Source: Brassica napus (Eukaryota; Streptophyta; Magnoliopsida; Brassicales; Brassicaceae). Taken from it: a stretch of DNA of 64,000 bases. Of the stretch, positions 11,116-23,900 are shown piece after piece. The notes below the pieces were generated by a model that was not told where the DNA came from, ran no database searches, and saw nothing but the letters and a program-made list of their open reading frames with translations. The stretch spans positions 1-64,000 of the forward strand of contig NW_026016759.1 of NCBI RefSeq assembly GCF_020379485.1. Direction: 5' to 3'. The stretch's first letter is position 1, and each line of letters opens with the position of its first letter. Position numbers and translations under genes: made by a program.

Positions 11116-14100
11116 GTGGTAGCATGTAAACTTCATCTTCTAACTCTCCTTGGAGAAATGCATTCTTAACATCCATCTGCCAAAGATCCCACCCAAGGTT
11201 AGTAGCCACTGATAGGACTATTCGAATGGTGTGTAGCTTTGCAACTGGAGCAAATGTATCAATGTAGTCTTCTCCATAAGTCTGAGTGAACCCTCTTGCT
11301 ACCAGTCTAGTCTTCTTCCTCTCAATCGACCCATCAGCCTTGTACTTGACTGTAAAGATCCATCTACTAGACACAGCCTTCTTCCCTTTTGGTAGTTCAC
11401 TCTCATACCATGTGTCATTCTTTATCATAGCTCCTGCCTCAGCTCCTACTGATTCCTTCCATTCCTTATCTTCCATTGCCTCTTCATAGCTTCTTGGAAT
11501 GTGATTCTTATCTAAGTTTACCATAAATGCACAATGTGCTTCTGGATATTGAGCAAAGGAACACACAGCCTGAGTAGGATGCTTCACAGCTTGGGCATTG
11601 TAGTACACTCTCGTGTTTACCCAACTGGAAGGATCCTTCCTCAGCCTTGTACTCCTTCTCAACACTGGCCCTTCTTGTGCCATCTCTTGTTCTTCTTCTA
11701 CTTGTGGAGTCACTGCTTCAGTCTGTTCTTCAGCTTCAGCTCTAGCCTCTCCTTGTCTCTGATCTTCTTCATTCAGTTCTCCCCTTGCTGAACCTTCTCC
11801 ACTTTGGACAGGAGAATCAGTTCCTCTGTTTCCTAGCTCACCTGCCTCTTCTAAGCCTTGGTCCTCTAGTTCAGATACTGATTCACTTCCCCCCTCATGT
11901 GCAAAGTGGGATGGTTCTTCTGCTGCAGCTGGAGTAGGTTCTGGACGCCTACTCTGATCCTGGGACACTCCAATTCCGAGCCCCTCTAGGATGTTTCTCA
12001 AGCAAGCAGCTCTTTCTGATGGCTGGGAGAGATCCTCCAAGTCTTCCCATGTCTGCTCATCATAGTATCCTTTGTCTTCCATGAATCTGACATCCCTTGA
12101 CACTAGGACTCTCCTAGCTGTAGGATCATAGCATTTGTATCCCTTCTGTGAAGTGGAATACCCAATCATCATAGCCTTGGTGCTCTTTGCTTCTAGTTTG
12201 TTTCTCTGCTCGCCTGGTACAAGAACATAACACACGCATCCAAAGGTCCTCAGGTGATCCAAGACTGGCCTGCTCTTGTTGAGTACCTCAAATGGAGATT
12301 GATCTGCCAAGATCCTGGTTGGTATCCTGTTGATCAGGTAGCACGCAGTCATCACAGCATCACTCCAATACCTCTTGGGAACCCCTTTGTGGAACATCAT
12401 GGACCGGGACACCTCCATGAGATGTCTGTTCTTCCTTTCCGCAACTCCATTCTGCTGTGGAGTGTATGGGCAGCTAGTCTGGTGAAGAATCCCATGTTGA
12501 GCAAGGTGATCACGAAATGCATGCCCAGTATACTCCCCACCATTATCAGACCTGAAAATCTTAATCTTGGCATGATATTGGTTAGTCACATAGGCTTGAA
12601 AATTTTTAAATGCATCAAGGACCCTATCTTTAGTTTTAATCAATGTTAACCAGGTGTATTTGGATTTTTCATCAATGAATGTGACATAATACTTGTAATC
12701 ATCCCTAGATAAGCAAGGTGCCGTCCAAACATCAGAGTGAATTAAATCAAAGCAGTTTGCATAAAGAGTAGATGATCTCTGAAAAACAGTCTTACAATGT
12801 TTGCCCAAAATACATGCCTCACAATCATTATTTTTAAACATGACACCTGGTAACATAATGCTTAAGGCCCTAACATGTGGATGTCCTAGCCTAGCATGCC
12901 ACAGAGCATCAGTACTTAAGGAAGAAACAGAACTAAACGAGAAACAAGAACTAGAAATAGGTGCAAGGTCTTCAATCATGTAAAGATCCCCCTTGGTTGC
13001 TCCTTGCCCAATCAACTTACTGCTCTTAATATCCTGAAACTTAACATCATTAGGACTGAAAATAACATTGCATTGAAGATCAGTAGTGCATTTCTTAACT
13101 GATAAAAGATTAGAGGTGAACTCAGGCATGTAAAAAGCTTTTGAATCCTTATTAAACAAGTTCAGTTTACCAATGCCCCTAATGGGAATTCTATCTCCAT
13201 TTGCAATCATAACATGTCCAAGGGCAGGTTCTATGTCTTTTATCAGATTGTTATCACTAATCATGTGATGAGATGCACCAGAGTCAATTATCAATGGTTT
13301 ATGCAAGCTCCTAGCAGTCTTGGTTCTAGATGTTTCATTTTCAGCTTTCAGGCTCTTAACTACTCCTAACAATCTATCAGTTATGCTAGTATGAGCAGTG
13401 GCAGTACATGAGATTTTAAAAATGTCTAACAGTTTATCAGAGATACTAGGTAATGTATGAGCAGAGTATGAGTATCCAAGAGTGTTGCCTAGCATTTTAC
13501 CAGACTCCTTGAGGGCTCGGATGAAAGCCTCAAAGTCAGCCTTGGTGATCACCTCCTGAGAAGTTAGAGCTCTGCCTTCACTTTCACCCGCCTTGACATT
13601 TGGACTAGCCCCTGATGAGCCGGCACCACTTGCTTCAGCAGAAAGGTGAGCCTTAGCTTCTCTATCCTTGTTGAACTTGCTAGGCCTGAGGTGTGGATGT
13701 AGGATCCAGCACTGACTCTTCTTATGCCCCTGCCGCTTGCAATGCTCACAGCTTCCCTCATACTTCTCATACTTCCTTCCATCTCCACGGTACGCTGCCT
13801 TGTTTGCTTGCGCCTCTTCTGCTTTATGAGCCGTGGACATTCCCTTCTTGCCTCCAAACAACCCAAGAGAGCCTTCCTCCTTCTGAAGTTGAGCGCATAC
13901 CTCCTCCATGGATGGGAGAGTAGGTGATCTCAGGATATGCTTGATCACATCCTGGTAGCTTTCATCTAGAGTCATCAATAGCCCAAACACCTGATCTTGC
14001 TCTCTCCTCTCAATGAGCGATTCCTCATCAGTTGTGTTGGGTCTAAGACTCTCAAGTTCGGACCACAAAGCTCCAAACTTCCCCATGTGCTTGGTGAGAT

Positions 14101-14506
14101 CTTCTCCATCTTGCCTCAAGACACTGATGGTTTGCTTCAGATCAAACACCCGGCTTATGTTGGACTTGTTTCCATACCTCTTATGGAGCATGTCCCAAAG
14201 GCGCTTAGGAGTCTCAAAGTGCACGTAAGCTTCAAGTATGGGGAGCTCCAGGGAGGCATGGAGCACAGACAGCACCATCAAATCCTCTTGGACCCATCTC
14301 TTTGCTTCAGCTACCGCAAGAGTCTTCCCGTCGCCTTCTTCTTCATCTTCTTTGGCCACTGGCTCCGGACCATCATCTGTGATGTGGTTCCACAACCCTA
14401 GCCTTCCAATGGTAGTCCTCACCAACTGGGACCACATCAAGTAGTTCGAGCCTCCCTTCAGTGCAACCGGAACCGTCACCAGTTTGCTAAAGTTGGTCGT
14501 CTCCAT
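11116..14506 (-). CDS. Element A gag-pol, 5' part (gag, protease, integrase, start of reverse transcriptase)
   Basis: An open frame of about 1130 codons reading from an ATG at 14506 (METTNFSK); the frame opens nine codons earlier at an upstream ATG (14533), but this start fits the gag alignment. Residues about 15-200 form a UBN2-type Copia gag. A CX2CX4HX4C zinc knuckle (CEHCKRQGHKKSQC) lies near residue 255, the protease DSGAS near 408, the pre-integrase WHARLGHP..CEACILGK near 535-570, and the integrase triad near D592, D654 and E690 (HSDVW, RSDNGGEY, NGVAERKNRH). Reverse transcriptase starts with RLVARGFTQTYGEDY and DVKNAFLQGELEDEVYM and stops at the B insertion. This is the only Copia copy in the window with a visible zinc knuckle. 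Confidence 0.92.
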
Positions 14507-14580
14507 CTCCTCTTCTTTAACACACAAGAACAAACTCGCAAATGTAAAGAAAGGAACAAGGATCTCTCAATACCAAAGCC

Positions 14581-14598
14581 AACCTGGCTCTGATACCA
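14581..14598 (-). other. Primer-binding site, element A
   Basis: The minus strand reads TGGTATCAGAGCCAGGTT immediately after the LTR, an 18-nt match to the initiator tRNA-Met 3' end. The 74 bases between it and the gag ATG are a short leader. Confidence 0.9.
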
Positions 14599-15199
14599 TA
14601 TGAGATTAGAGAGTAGAATAGGTATTGAGAGATTAAGAGAGATTTGGTAAGAGATTAAGAGAGGTTTAGAAGAGATTGTGAGAGAAATGGGGAGATTAAG
14701 TATGATCCATGATGAACAAGAGAGAGAGACTAGAGAGAGAGTAACATAACTCGCATACTTTAATTAATGAGAGAGTGTTTACAATATATAGGAGGTGATA
14801 CTAGGGTTTAAGAAGAGACTAAGCATGTGAGGTCAAGTCTAAGGAAGCCTTTAATTTGAACCGGACCAATGAGCCTCTCCACACGCGTGGTCACTATGCT
14901 AAAAGTGAACCTTATCCTTCCAGCCTGTGCCAGCCTGTAGAGACGCTCTTCCTCTATCCATAAACGGTCATATGCCTTCTTTGGTTAAGGCAAAACATGA
15001 TCAGACCGTGAACTTCTTCTCGCGGTAACATTTCTTTACCGCTTGGTCGATACCGTCTGTACGGCCGTACGGCCATGGTACGGACCTGTACGGACCGGTA
15101 CGGACGGTTCTCCCTAAGGCCAATCCTTCTCCTCTTCTCCACATCACAACCTCTTCAACCCTGAACAACTCTCCTCATATTCCTCAGCTCATCTCAACA
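14599..15199 (-). repeat. Element A 5' LTR (601 bp)
   Basis: Ends match the left copy (TGTTGAGATG..CTCATA on the minus strand). A TATATAT box on the minus strand at 14784-14790 is a plausible promoter core. The five-fold GTACGG cluster is at 15059-15103. Confidence 0.9.
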
Positions 15200-18100
15200 A
15201 TCCCAATTTTCCTGTTTGGGAATATGACAGCTTCCTTGTTATTCTAATCAAACCAGGATGAATCGCGATGTAAGAAGCTTGATTTTGATACATAAAGTAA
15301 TGGAGAATCACTAGGAAGTTGAATAAATCTCATAGGAGTTAGGATGAAGAAGCTATCCCACTTTCAAATCAGGTGATCCCAGTTTTCCTGTTTGGGAATA
15401 TGACAGCTTCCTTGTCATTCTAATCAAAACAGGATGAATCGCGATGTAAGAAGCTTGATTTTGATACATATAGTAATGGAGAATCACTAGGAAGTTGAAT
15501 AAATTTCATAGGAGTTAGGATGAAGAAGCTTTCCCACTTTCAAATCAGGTGATCCCACTTTTCCTGTTTGGGAATATGACAGCTTCTTTTTCATTCTAAT
15601 CAAGCCAGGATGAATCGCGATGTAAGAAGCTTGATTTTGTTATATAAAGTAATGGAGAATCACTAGGAAGTTGAATAAATCTCATAGGAGTTAAGATGAA
15701 GAAGCTATCCCACTTTAAAAATCAGGTGATCCCTGTTTTCCTGTTAGGGAATATGACAGCTTCTTTGTCATTCTAATCAAACCAGGATGAATCGTGATGT
15801 AAGAAGCTTGAATTGGATACATAAAGTAGTGGAGAACCATTAGGAAGTTGAATAAATCTCATAGGAGTTAGGATGAAGAAGCTATCCCACTTTCAAATCA
15901 GGTGATCCCAGTTTTCCTATTTGGGAATATGACAGCTTCCTTGTCATTCTAATCAAAACAGGATGAATCGCGATGTAAGAAGCTTGATTTTGATACATAA
16001 AGTAATGGAGAATCACTAGGAAGTTGAATAAATTTCATAGGAGTTAGGATGAAGAAGCTATCCCACTTTCAAATCAGGTGATCCCATTTTTCCGGTTTGG
16101 GAATATGACAGCTTCTTTGTCATTCTAATCAAACCAGGATGAATCGCGATGGAAGAAGCTTGATTTTGATATATAAAGTAATGGAGAATCACTAGGAAGT
16201 TGAATAAATCTCATAGGAGTTAGGATGAAGAAGCTATCCCACTTTCAAATCAAGTGATCCCAGTTTTTCTGTTTGGGAATATGATAGCTTCTTTGTCATT
16301 CTAATCAAACAAGGATGAATCTTGATGTAAGAAGCTTGATTTTGATACATAAAGTAGTGGAGAACCATTAGGAAGTTGAATAAATCTCATAGGAGTTAGG
16401 ATGAAGAAGCTATCCCACTTTCAAATCAGGTGATCCCAGTTTTCCTGTTTGGGAATATGACAGCTTCCTTGTTATTCTAATCAAACCAGGATGAATCGCG
16501 ATGTAAGAAGCTTGATTTTGATACATAAAGTAATGGAGAATCACTAGGAAGTTGAATAAATCTCATAGGAGTTAGGATGAAGAAGCTATCCCACTTTCAA
16601 ATCATGTGATCCTAGTTTTCTGTTTGGGAATATAACAGCTTCCTTGTCATTCTAATCGAACCAGGATGAATCGCGATGTAAGAAGCTTGATTTTGATACA
16701 TAAAGTAATGGAGAATCACTAGGAAGTTGAATAAATCTCATAGGAGTTAGGATGAAGAACCTATCCCACTTTCAAATCAGGTGATCCCAGTTTTCCTGTT
16801 TGGTAATATGACAGCTTCTTTGTCATTCTAATCAAACCAGGATGAATCGTGATGTAAGAAGCTTGAATTGGATACATAAAGTAGTGGAGAACCATTAGGA
16901 AGTTGAATAAATCTCATAGGAGTTAGGATGAAGAAGCTATCCCACTTTCAAATCAGGTGATCCCAGTTTTCCTGTTTGGGAATATGACAGCTTCCTTGTC
17001 ATTCTTATCAAACCAAGATGAATCGCGATGTAAGAAGCTTTATTTTGATACATAAAGTAATGGAGAATCACTAGGAAGTTGAATAAATCTCATAGGAGTT
17101 AGGATGAAGAAGCTATCCCACTTTCAAATCAGGTGATCCTAGTTTTCTTGTTTGGGAATATGACAGCTTCCTTGTCATTCTAATCAAACAGGATGAATCG
17201 CGATGTAAGAAGCTTGATTTTGATACATAAAGTAATGGAGAATCATTAGGAAGTTGAATAAATCTCATAGGAGTTAGGATGAAGAAGCTATCCCACTTTC
17301 AAATCAGGTGATCCCAGTTTTCCTGTTTGGGAATATGACAGCTTCTTTTCATTCTAATCAAACCAGGATGAATCGCGATGTAAGAAGCTTGATTTTGATA
17401 TATAAAGTAATGGAGAATCACTAGGAAGTTGAATAAATCTCATAGGAGTTAGGATGAAGAAGCTATCCCACTTTCAAATCAGGTGATCCCAGTTTTCCTG
17501 TTTGGGAATATAACAGCTTCCTTGTCATTCTAATCGAACCAGGATGAATCGCGATGTAAGAAGCTTGATTTTGATACATAAAGTAATGGAGAATCACTAG
17601 GAAGTTGAATAAATCTCATAGGAGTTAGGATGAAGAAGCTATCCCACTTTAAAATCAGGTGATCCCAGTTTTCCTGTTTGGGAATATGACAGCTTCCTTG
17701 TCATTCTAATCAAACCAGGATGAATCACGATGTAAGAAGCTTAATTTTAACACATAAAGTAATGGAGAATCACTAGGAAGTTGAATAAATCTCATAGGAG
17801 TTAGGATGAAGAAGCTATCCCACTTTCAAATCAGGTGATCCCAGTTTTCCTGTTTGGGAATATGACAGCTTCCTTGTCATTCTAATCAAAACAGGATGAA
17901 TCGCGATGTAAGAAGCTTGATTTTGATACATAAAGTAATGGAGAATCACTAGGAAGTTGAATAAATCTCATAGGAGTTAGGATGAAGAAGCTATCCCACT
18001 TTCAAATCAGGTGATCCCAGTTTTCCTGTTTGGGAATATGACAGCTTCCTTGTCATTCTAATCAAACCAAGATGAATCACGATGTAAGAAGCTTGATTTT

Positions 18101-20269
18101 GATACATAAAGTAATGGAGAATCACTAGGAAGTTGAATAAATCTCATAGGAGTTAGGATGAAGAAGCTATCCCACTTTCAAATCAGGTGATCCCAGTTTT
18201 CCTGTTTGGGAATATAACAGCTTCCTTGTCATTCTAATCGAACCAGGATGAATCGCGATGTAAGAAGCTTGATTTTGATACATAAAGTAATGGAGAATCA
18301 CTAGGAAGTTGAATAAATCTCATAGGAGTTAGGATGAAGAAGCTATCCCACTTTCAAATCAGGTGATCCCAGTTTTCCTGTTTGGGAATATGACAGCTTC
18401 CTTGTCATTCTAATCAAACAGGATGAATCGCGATGTAAGAAGCTTGATTTTGATACATAAAGTAATGGAGAATCACTAGGAAGTTGAATAAATCTCATAG
18501 GAGTTAGGATGAAGAAGCTATCCCACTTTCAAATCAGGTGATCCCAGTTTTCCTGTTTGGGAATATGACATCTTCTTTTTCATTCTAATCAAACCAGGAT
18601 GAATCGCGATGTAAGAAGCTTGATTTTGATACATAAAGTAATGGAGAATCACTAGGAAGTTGAATAAATCTCATAGGAGTTAGGATGAAGAAGCTATCCC
18701 ACTTTCAAATCAGGTGATCCCAGTTTTCCTGTTTGGGAATATGACAGCTTCCTTGTCATTCTAATCAAACAGGATGAATCGCGATGTAAGAAGCTTGATT
18801 TTGATACATAAGTAATGGAGAATCACTAGGAAGTTGAATAAATCTCATAGGAGTTAGGATGAAGAAGCTATCCCACTTTCAAATCAGGTGATCCCAGTTT
18901 TCCTGTTTGGGAATATGACAGCTTCCTTGTCATTCTAATCAAACCAAGATGAATCACGATGTAAGAAGCTTGATTTTGATACATAAAGTAATGGAGAATC
19001 ACTAGGAAGTTGAATAAATCTCATAGGAGTTAGGATGAAGAAGCTATCCCACTTTCAAATCAGGTGATCCCAGTTTTCCTGTTTGGGAATATGACAGCTT
19101 CCTTGTCATTCTAATCAAACCAGGATGAATCGCGATGTAAGAAGCTTGATTTTGATACATAACTAATGGAGAATCACTAGGAAGTTGAATAAATCTCATA
19201 GGAGTTAGGATGAAGAAGCTATCCCACTTTCAAATCAGGTGATCCCAGTTTTCCTGTTTGGGAATATGACAGCTTCTTTTCATTCTAATCAAACCAGGAT
19301 GAATCGCGATGTAAGAAGCTTGATTTTGATATATAAAGTAATGGAGAATCACTAGGAAGTTGAATAAATCTCATAGGAGTTAGGATGAAGAAGCTATCCC
19401 ACTTTCAAATCAGGTGATCCCAGTTTTCCTGTTTGGGAATATGACAGCTTCCTTGTCATTCTAATCAAACAGGATGAATCGCGATGTAAGAAGCTTGATT
19501 TTGATACATATAGTAATGGAGAATCACTAGGAAGTTGAATAAATCTCATAGGAGTTAGGATGAAGAAGCTATCCCACTTTCAAATCAGGTGATCCCATTT
19601 TTCCTGTTTGGGAATATGACAGCTTCTTTGTCATTCTAATCAAACCAGGATGAATCGCGATGTAAGAAGCTTGATTTTGATATATAAAGTAATGGAGAAT
19701 CACTAGGAAGTTGAATAAATCTCATAGGAGTTAGGATGAAGAAGCTATCCCACTTTCAAATCAGGTGATCCCAGTTTTTCTGTTTGGGAATATGACAGCT
19801 TCTTTGTCATTCTAATCAAACAAGGATGAATCTTGATGTAAGAAGCTTGATTTTGATACATAAAGTAGTGGAGAACCATTAGGAAGTTGAATAAATCTCA
19901 TAGGAGTTAGGATGAAGAAGCTATCCCACTTTCAAATCAGGTGATCCCAGTTTTCCTGTTTGGGAATATGACAGCTTCCTTGTCATTCTAATCAAACCAG
20001 GATGAATCGCGATGTAAGAAGCTTGATTTTGATACATAAAGTAATGGAGAATCACTAGGAAGTTGAATAAATCTCATAGGAGTTAGGATGAAGAAGCTAT
20101 CCCACTTTCAAATCATGTGATCCTAGTTTTCTTGTTTGGGAATATAACAGCTTCCTTGTCATTCTAATCGAACCAGGATGAATCGCGATGTAAGAAGCTT
20201 GATTTTGATACATAAAGTAATGGAGAATCACTAGGAAGTTGAATAAATCTCATAGGAGTTAGGATGAAG
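15200..20269 (+). repeat. CentBr-like satellite, array 2
   Basis: About 29 monomers of 175-176 bp, cleaner than array 1. Variant monomers recur in a fixed order: a GGAAG or ATATATAAAG type, then CTTGATG with AGTAGTGG, then one with TGATCCTAG, ATAACAG and CGAACC. Examples start near 16139, 16316 and 16491 and again near 19668, 19845 and 20010. It begins with ATCCC (element A duplication) and ends with TGAAG at 20265-20269 (element E duplication). No gene. Confidence 0.95.
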
Positions 20270-20784
20270 TCTTAGATTTGGTTATTTAAGAAGTGATTAA
20301 GTCTAATCTGAGAATTAAAGAGATTGGAGATTAAGAATAAGAGAGAGACTTAAGAGAGAGAGACTCAAAACTCTATATCTTTATTAATGAGTGAGGTTAC
20401 ATATTTATAAGAGAGCTACAAGGGTTTCCAAAACTCGAAATGGGCACTATTGAAGCATGTGAAGTCAAAGGTTGCTTTAGAGATGGACGGATAAGAGGAC
20501 TCGCATGCTTCCTCTCCTTACAGCCTGTCACAGCCTGGCATGCTCTTCCCTTATCCTCTCAACGTTCTGATCCTTCTCCTCTTGAGTAACTCTTCCGCGT
20601 TTACCATTTCACTTGGGCAATGCATGGTAAGTTTTGGTCGAGGCTTGGATGGTACGGACTGTACGGCTTGTACGGCCTTGTACGGAAGTCCGTACCATAC
20701 TCTCTCTAAACTCCACTCTGCCTCATCTCTTCATCTCCTCAACTCCTCTTCTCTTCTCACTTATATGCTTAACTCAACTCAACA
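20270..20784 (-). repeat. Element E 3' LTR (515 bp)
   Basis: On the minus strand it starts TGTTGAGTTGAG and ends AATCTAAGA, so termini are TG..GA, fixed by the TSD and by the primer site at the other copy. U3 carries five GTACGG/CCGTAC motifs at 20652-20695. Confidence 0.9.
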
Positions 20785-20792
20785 CTCCCCCT

Positions 20793-20822
20793 CAAGCTTA
20801 GCTTTGTGAAAGCCTAAGCTTG
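20793..20822 (-). other. Hairpin adjoining the polypurine tract, element E
   Basis: CAAGCTTAGCTTT pairs with AAAGCCTAAGCTTG apart from one bulged C and a 3-nt loop. The polypurine tract GAGGGGGAG abuts it. Inner pairs differ from element A yet still pair. Confidence 0.6.
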
Positions 20823-20851
20823 GAAAGCCACAAGATCTTCCTCATTAAAAA

Positions 20852-20892
20852 CCTCACCAAAGAAAACCCAATGGGATAAAACTTTGATGAGG
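20852..20892 (-). other. Conserved post-coding hairpin, element E
   Basis: Stem CCTCACCAAAG / CTTTGATGAGG around a CCCAATGGG inner pair, next to TTTTTAATGAGG, 33 bases past the pol stop. Confidence 0.6.
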
Positions 20893-20924
20893 GAAAAAGA
20901 GTAAAGACCTTGCAGCTAAGGGGA

Positions 20925-23900
20925 TTAGCTCCTTCTCTTCCCAAGATCAATGAGGCCCAACCTGATGTGAATGGACTCCATTGTCTTCTGTCTTGCAGCC
21001 TTGGTGAACACATCCGCTAGCTGATCTTCACTCCTTGTGTAGCATGGCAAGATCACCCCTAGCACAATCATCTGCCTCACCTTGTGACAATCAACTTCAA
21101 TGTGCTTGGTTCTCTCGTGAAACACCGAGTTGGATGCAATGTGGATGGCAGCTTGATTGTCACAATGCATTGTCATTGGAGTTGCTTGATCAATCTCCAA
21201 GTGCTTCAAGATGCCTTTGATCCATACCAACTCGTTGGTGAGCTTCAGCATGGCTCTATACTCGGCTTCTGCACTTGAACATGACACTACCTTCTGCTTC
21301 TTGCTTTTCCAAGTTACCAAGTTGCCTCCAATGAATGTGCAATAGCCTGTGGTTGATCTCCTGTCTGCTCTATCACCAGCCCAATCCGCATCACAATATC
21401 CTACAACCTCAGTACTCTTGTTACATCCCATCCATACTCCAAGACCAGTAGTTCCATTCAGATACATCAAGATCCTTTCCACCATCCGCCAGTGGTGCTC
21501 CTTAGGAACTTGCATGTGTTGACTGACTTGATTCACCGCAAAGCACACATCAGGTCTAGTAATGGTAAGATAGATCAACTTCCCCACTAGCTTCCTATAC
21601 AGCTTAGGATCATGGAATGGCTTGCTATCCTCAATCTCCCCCTCACGTGGAACCTTGTACCCATCCTCCATTGGCATCTTGGCTATCTTTCCTCCATAGG
21701 CATCTGCTCCCTTCAATAGATCAATCACATACTTCCTTTGAGACATAAACAATCCTTCCTTTGATCTGCATATCTCAATCCCAAGAAAATACTTCATTTC
21801 CCCCAAGTCTTTAATCTCAAAGCTTGCCTTGAGATACTCCTTTGTAGCCTTGATGCCTTCCTTATCACTGCCTGTGATGATGATATCATCCACATACACA
21901 AGCAATACCACAATACCAGATGAGGTGGTTAGGGTAAAGAGAGTGTGATCCAATTCTGACTTCCTGAACCCTCTCCCATTCAGTGTAGTACTCAACTTGT
22001 TGTACCACGCCCTTGGAGACTGCTTGAGACCATAGATAGCTTTCCTCAACCTCAACACATTACCCTTCTTTACTAGATGTTCAAGACCTGGTGGTGGATG
22101 CATGTATACTTCATCTTCCAACTCTCCTTGAAGGAATGCATTCTTCACATCCATTTGCCACAAATCCCACTCAAGATTCACAGCTAAAGATAACACAATC
22201 CTGATAGTATGAAGTTTAGCCACAGGAGCAAAGGTCTCAACATAGTCCTCACCATATGTCTGAGTAAACCCTCTTGCCACCAACCTAGACTTGCGCCTCT
22301 CTATTCTTCCATCAGGATGAAACTTGATTGTGAACACCCATTTACTAGTCACTGCCTTCTTCCCTTTAGGCAGCTCACTCTCATACCATGTTTCATTCTT
22401 AATCATGGCTCCGGACTCATCAGCGACTGAATCTCTCCACTCTTTTAAAGCCATAGCTTCTTCATATGTCCTTGGAATATAGCTCTCATCCAAGCTTACT
22501 GTGAAGGCTATATGCTCGTCCGGAAACTCTGCAAAGGAACACATAGCTTGAGAAGGATGCTCCACAGCCTGGGCATTGTAGTACACTCTCGTGTTTACCC
22601 AGTTGGAAGCATCTCTCTTCACCCTTGTGCTCCTCCTTAGCTCCTGAACTTGTTCGTCTTGTGTTTCTTGCCTATCTTCACTTGATTGAGCACCACTCTC
22701 ATTTGACCCATCAGGATCTACTTCCCAATCTCCACTAGACTGAGTACCACTCTCATCTGAGCCAGTAGACTCTCTTTGCCCATCTCCACTAGACTGAGCA
22801 CCACTCTCTACTTCCTGTGTCATCTCTTGATTATGCTGGCCTGAATCTTCTTGATTGTGCACTTGCTCATGAGATTCAGTTCCATTCCCCCTCTCATGAT
22901 CAAGAGGAGTTGTTCTTTCAGCTTCACTAGTAGGATTGGAAGACTCTCTTCTTCCAGATTCCTGATCCTGGGATAACCCTATCCCTAGCTTCTCCAACAG
23001 CACCCTCAGTGTTGTTGCTCTATCAGATGGAGCTTGAGACAAATCCTTCAGATTTTCCCACTCCTTTTCTTCATAATACCCTTTGGATTCAATAAACTTC
23101 ACTTCTCTAGATACCATCACTCTCCTTGCTTCAGGATCATAGCACTTGTATCCCTTCTGAGTGATAGAGTATCCAATAAACATTGCCTTAGTACTCTTTG
23201 CCTCCAGCTTGTTTCTCTGTTCTCCTGGAGTCATGACATAGCATACACACCCAAATACTCGTAGGTGATCAATAAAAGGCTTGCTCTTATTCAGCACCTC
23301 AAATGGAGACAGATTCTTCAGTATCTTGGTTGGGACCCGGTTGATGAGGTAGCAAGCAGTTTGAACAGCATCTCCCCAAAATCTTTTTGGGACATTTGCA
23401 TGAAACATCATCGACCTAGCAACCTCCATCAAGTGCCTATTCTTCCTCTCAGCTACACCATTCTGCTGTGGTGTGTAGGGACAACTGGTCTGATGCACAA
23501 TCCCATGCTTGGCTAGATGACTCTTGAAGGCATTGCTGATGTATTCACCTCCGTTGTCTGATCTCAGTACCTTCACAGTAGCATTGTATTGATTAGATAC
23601 ATATGCTTGGAAGTTCATAAACGCTTCTAGCACCTTATCTTTAGATGGAAGCAATGTGAGCCATGTATACTTAGACTTCTCATCAATGAATGTCACAAAG
23701 TATTTATGGCTGTCTCTAGACATGCATGGAGCGGTCCACACATCCGAGTGAACTAGATCAAAGCAATGCTCATAAGTAGTCTTAGATGTTGGGAAAACAG
23801 TCCTACAATGCTTTCCTAATATGCATGCTTCACAATCCAAGTGATTGAATGACATATTAGGGATTATCAACTCAATGGCACGAGCATGAGGATGTCCTAA

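Larger units (their letters stand above)
5173..15199 (-). mobile_element. Element A: Ty1/copia LTR retrotransposon carrying nested element B
   Basis: Two 601-bp LTRs (5173-5773 and 14599-15199) flank a minus-strand gag-pol. The 5-bp target duplication ATCCC is at 5168-5172 and 15200-15204, and the satellite continues in phase across it, so this is a simple insertion into the array. The initiator-Met primer site is next to the right LTR, and a polypurine tract GAGGGGGAG (complement of 5774-5782) is next to the left LTR. Domain order gag, protease, integrase, reverse transcriptase, RNase H defines Copia. Element B (7044-11110) splits the reverse transcriptase. Without B the element is about 5.95 kb. 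The 3' third of pol is frameshifted, so this copy looks non-functional unless the breaks are assembly errors. Confidence 0.93.
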
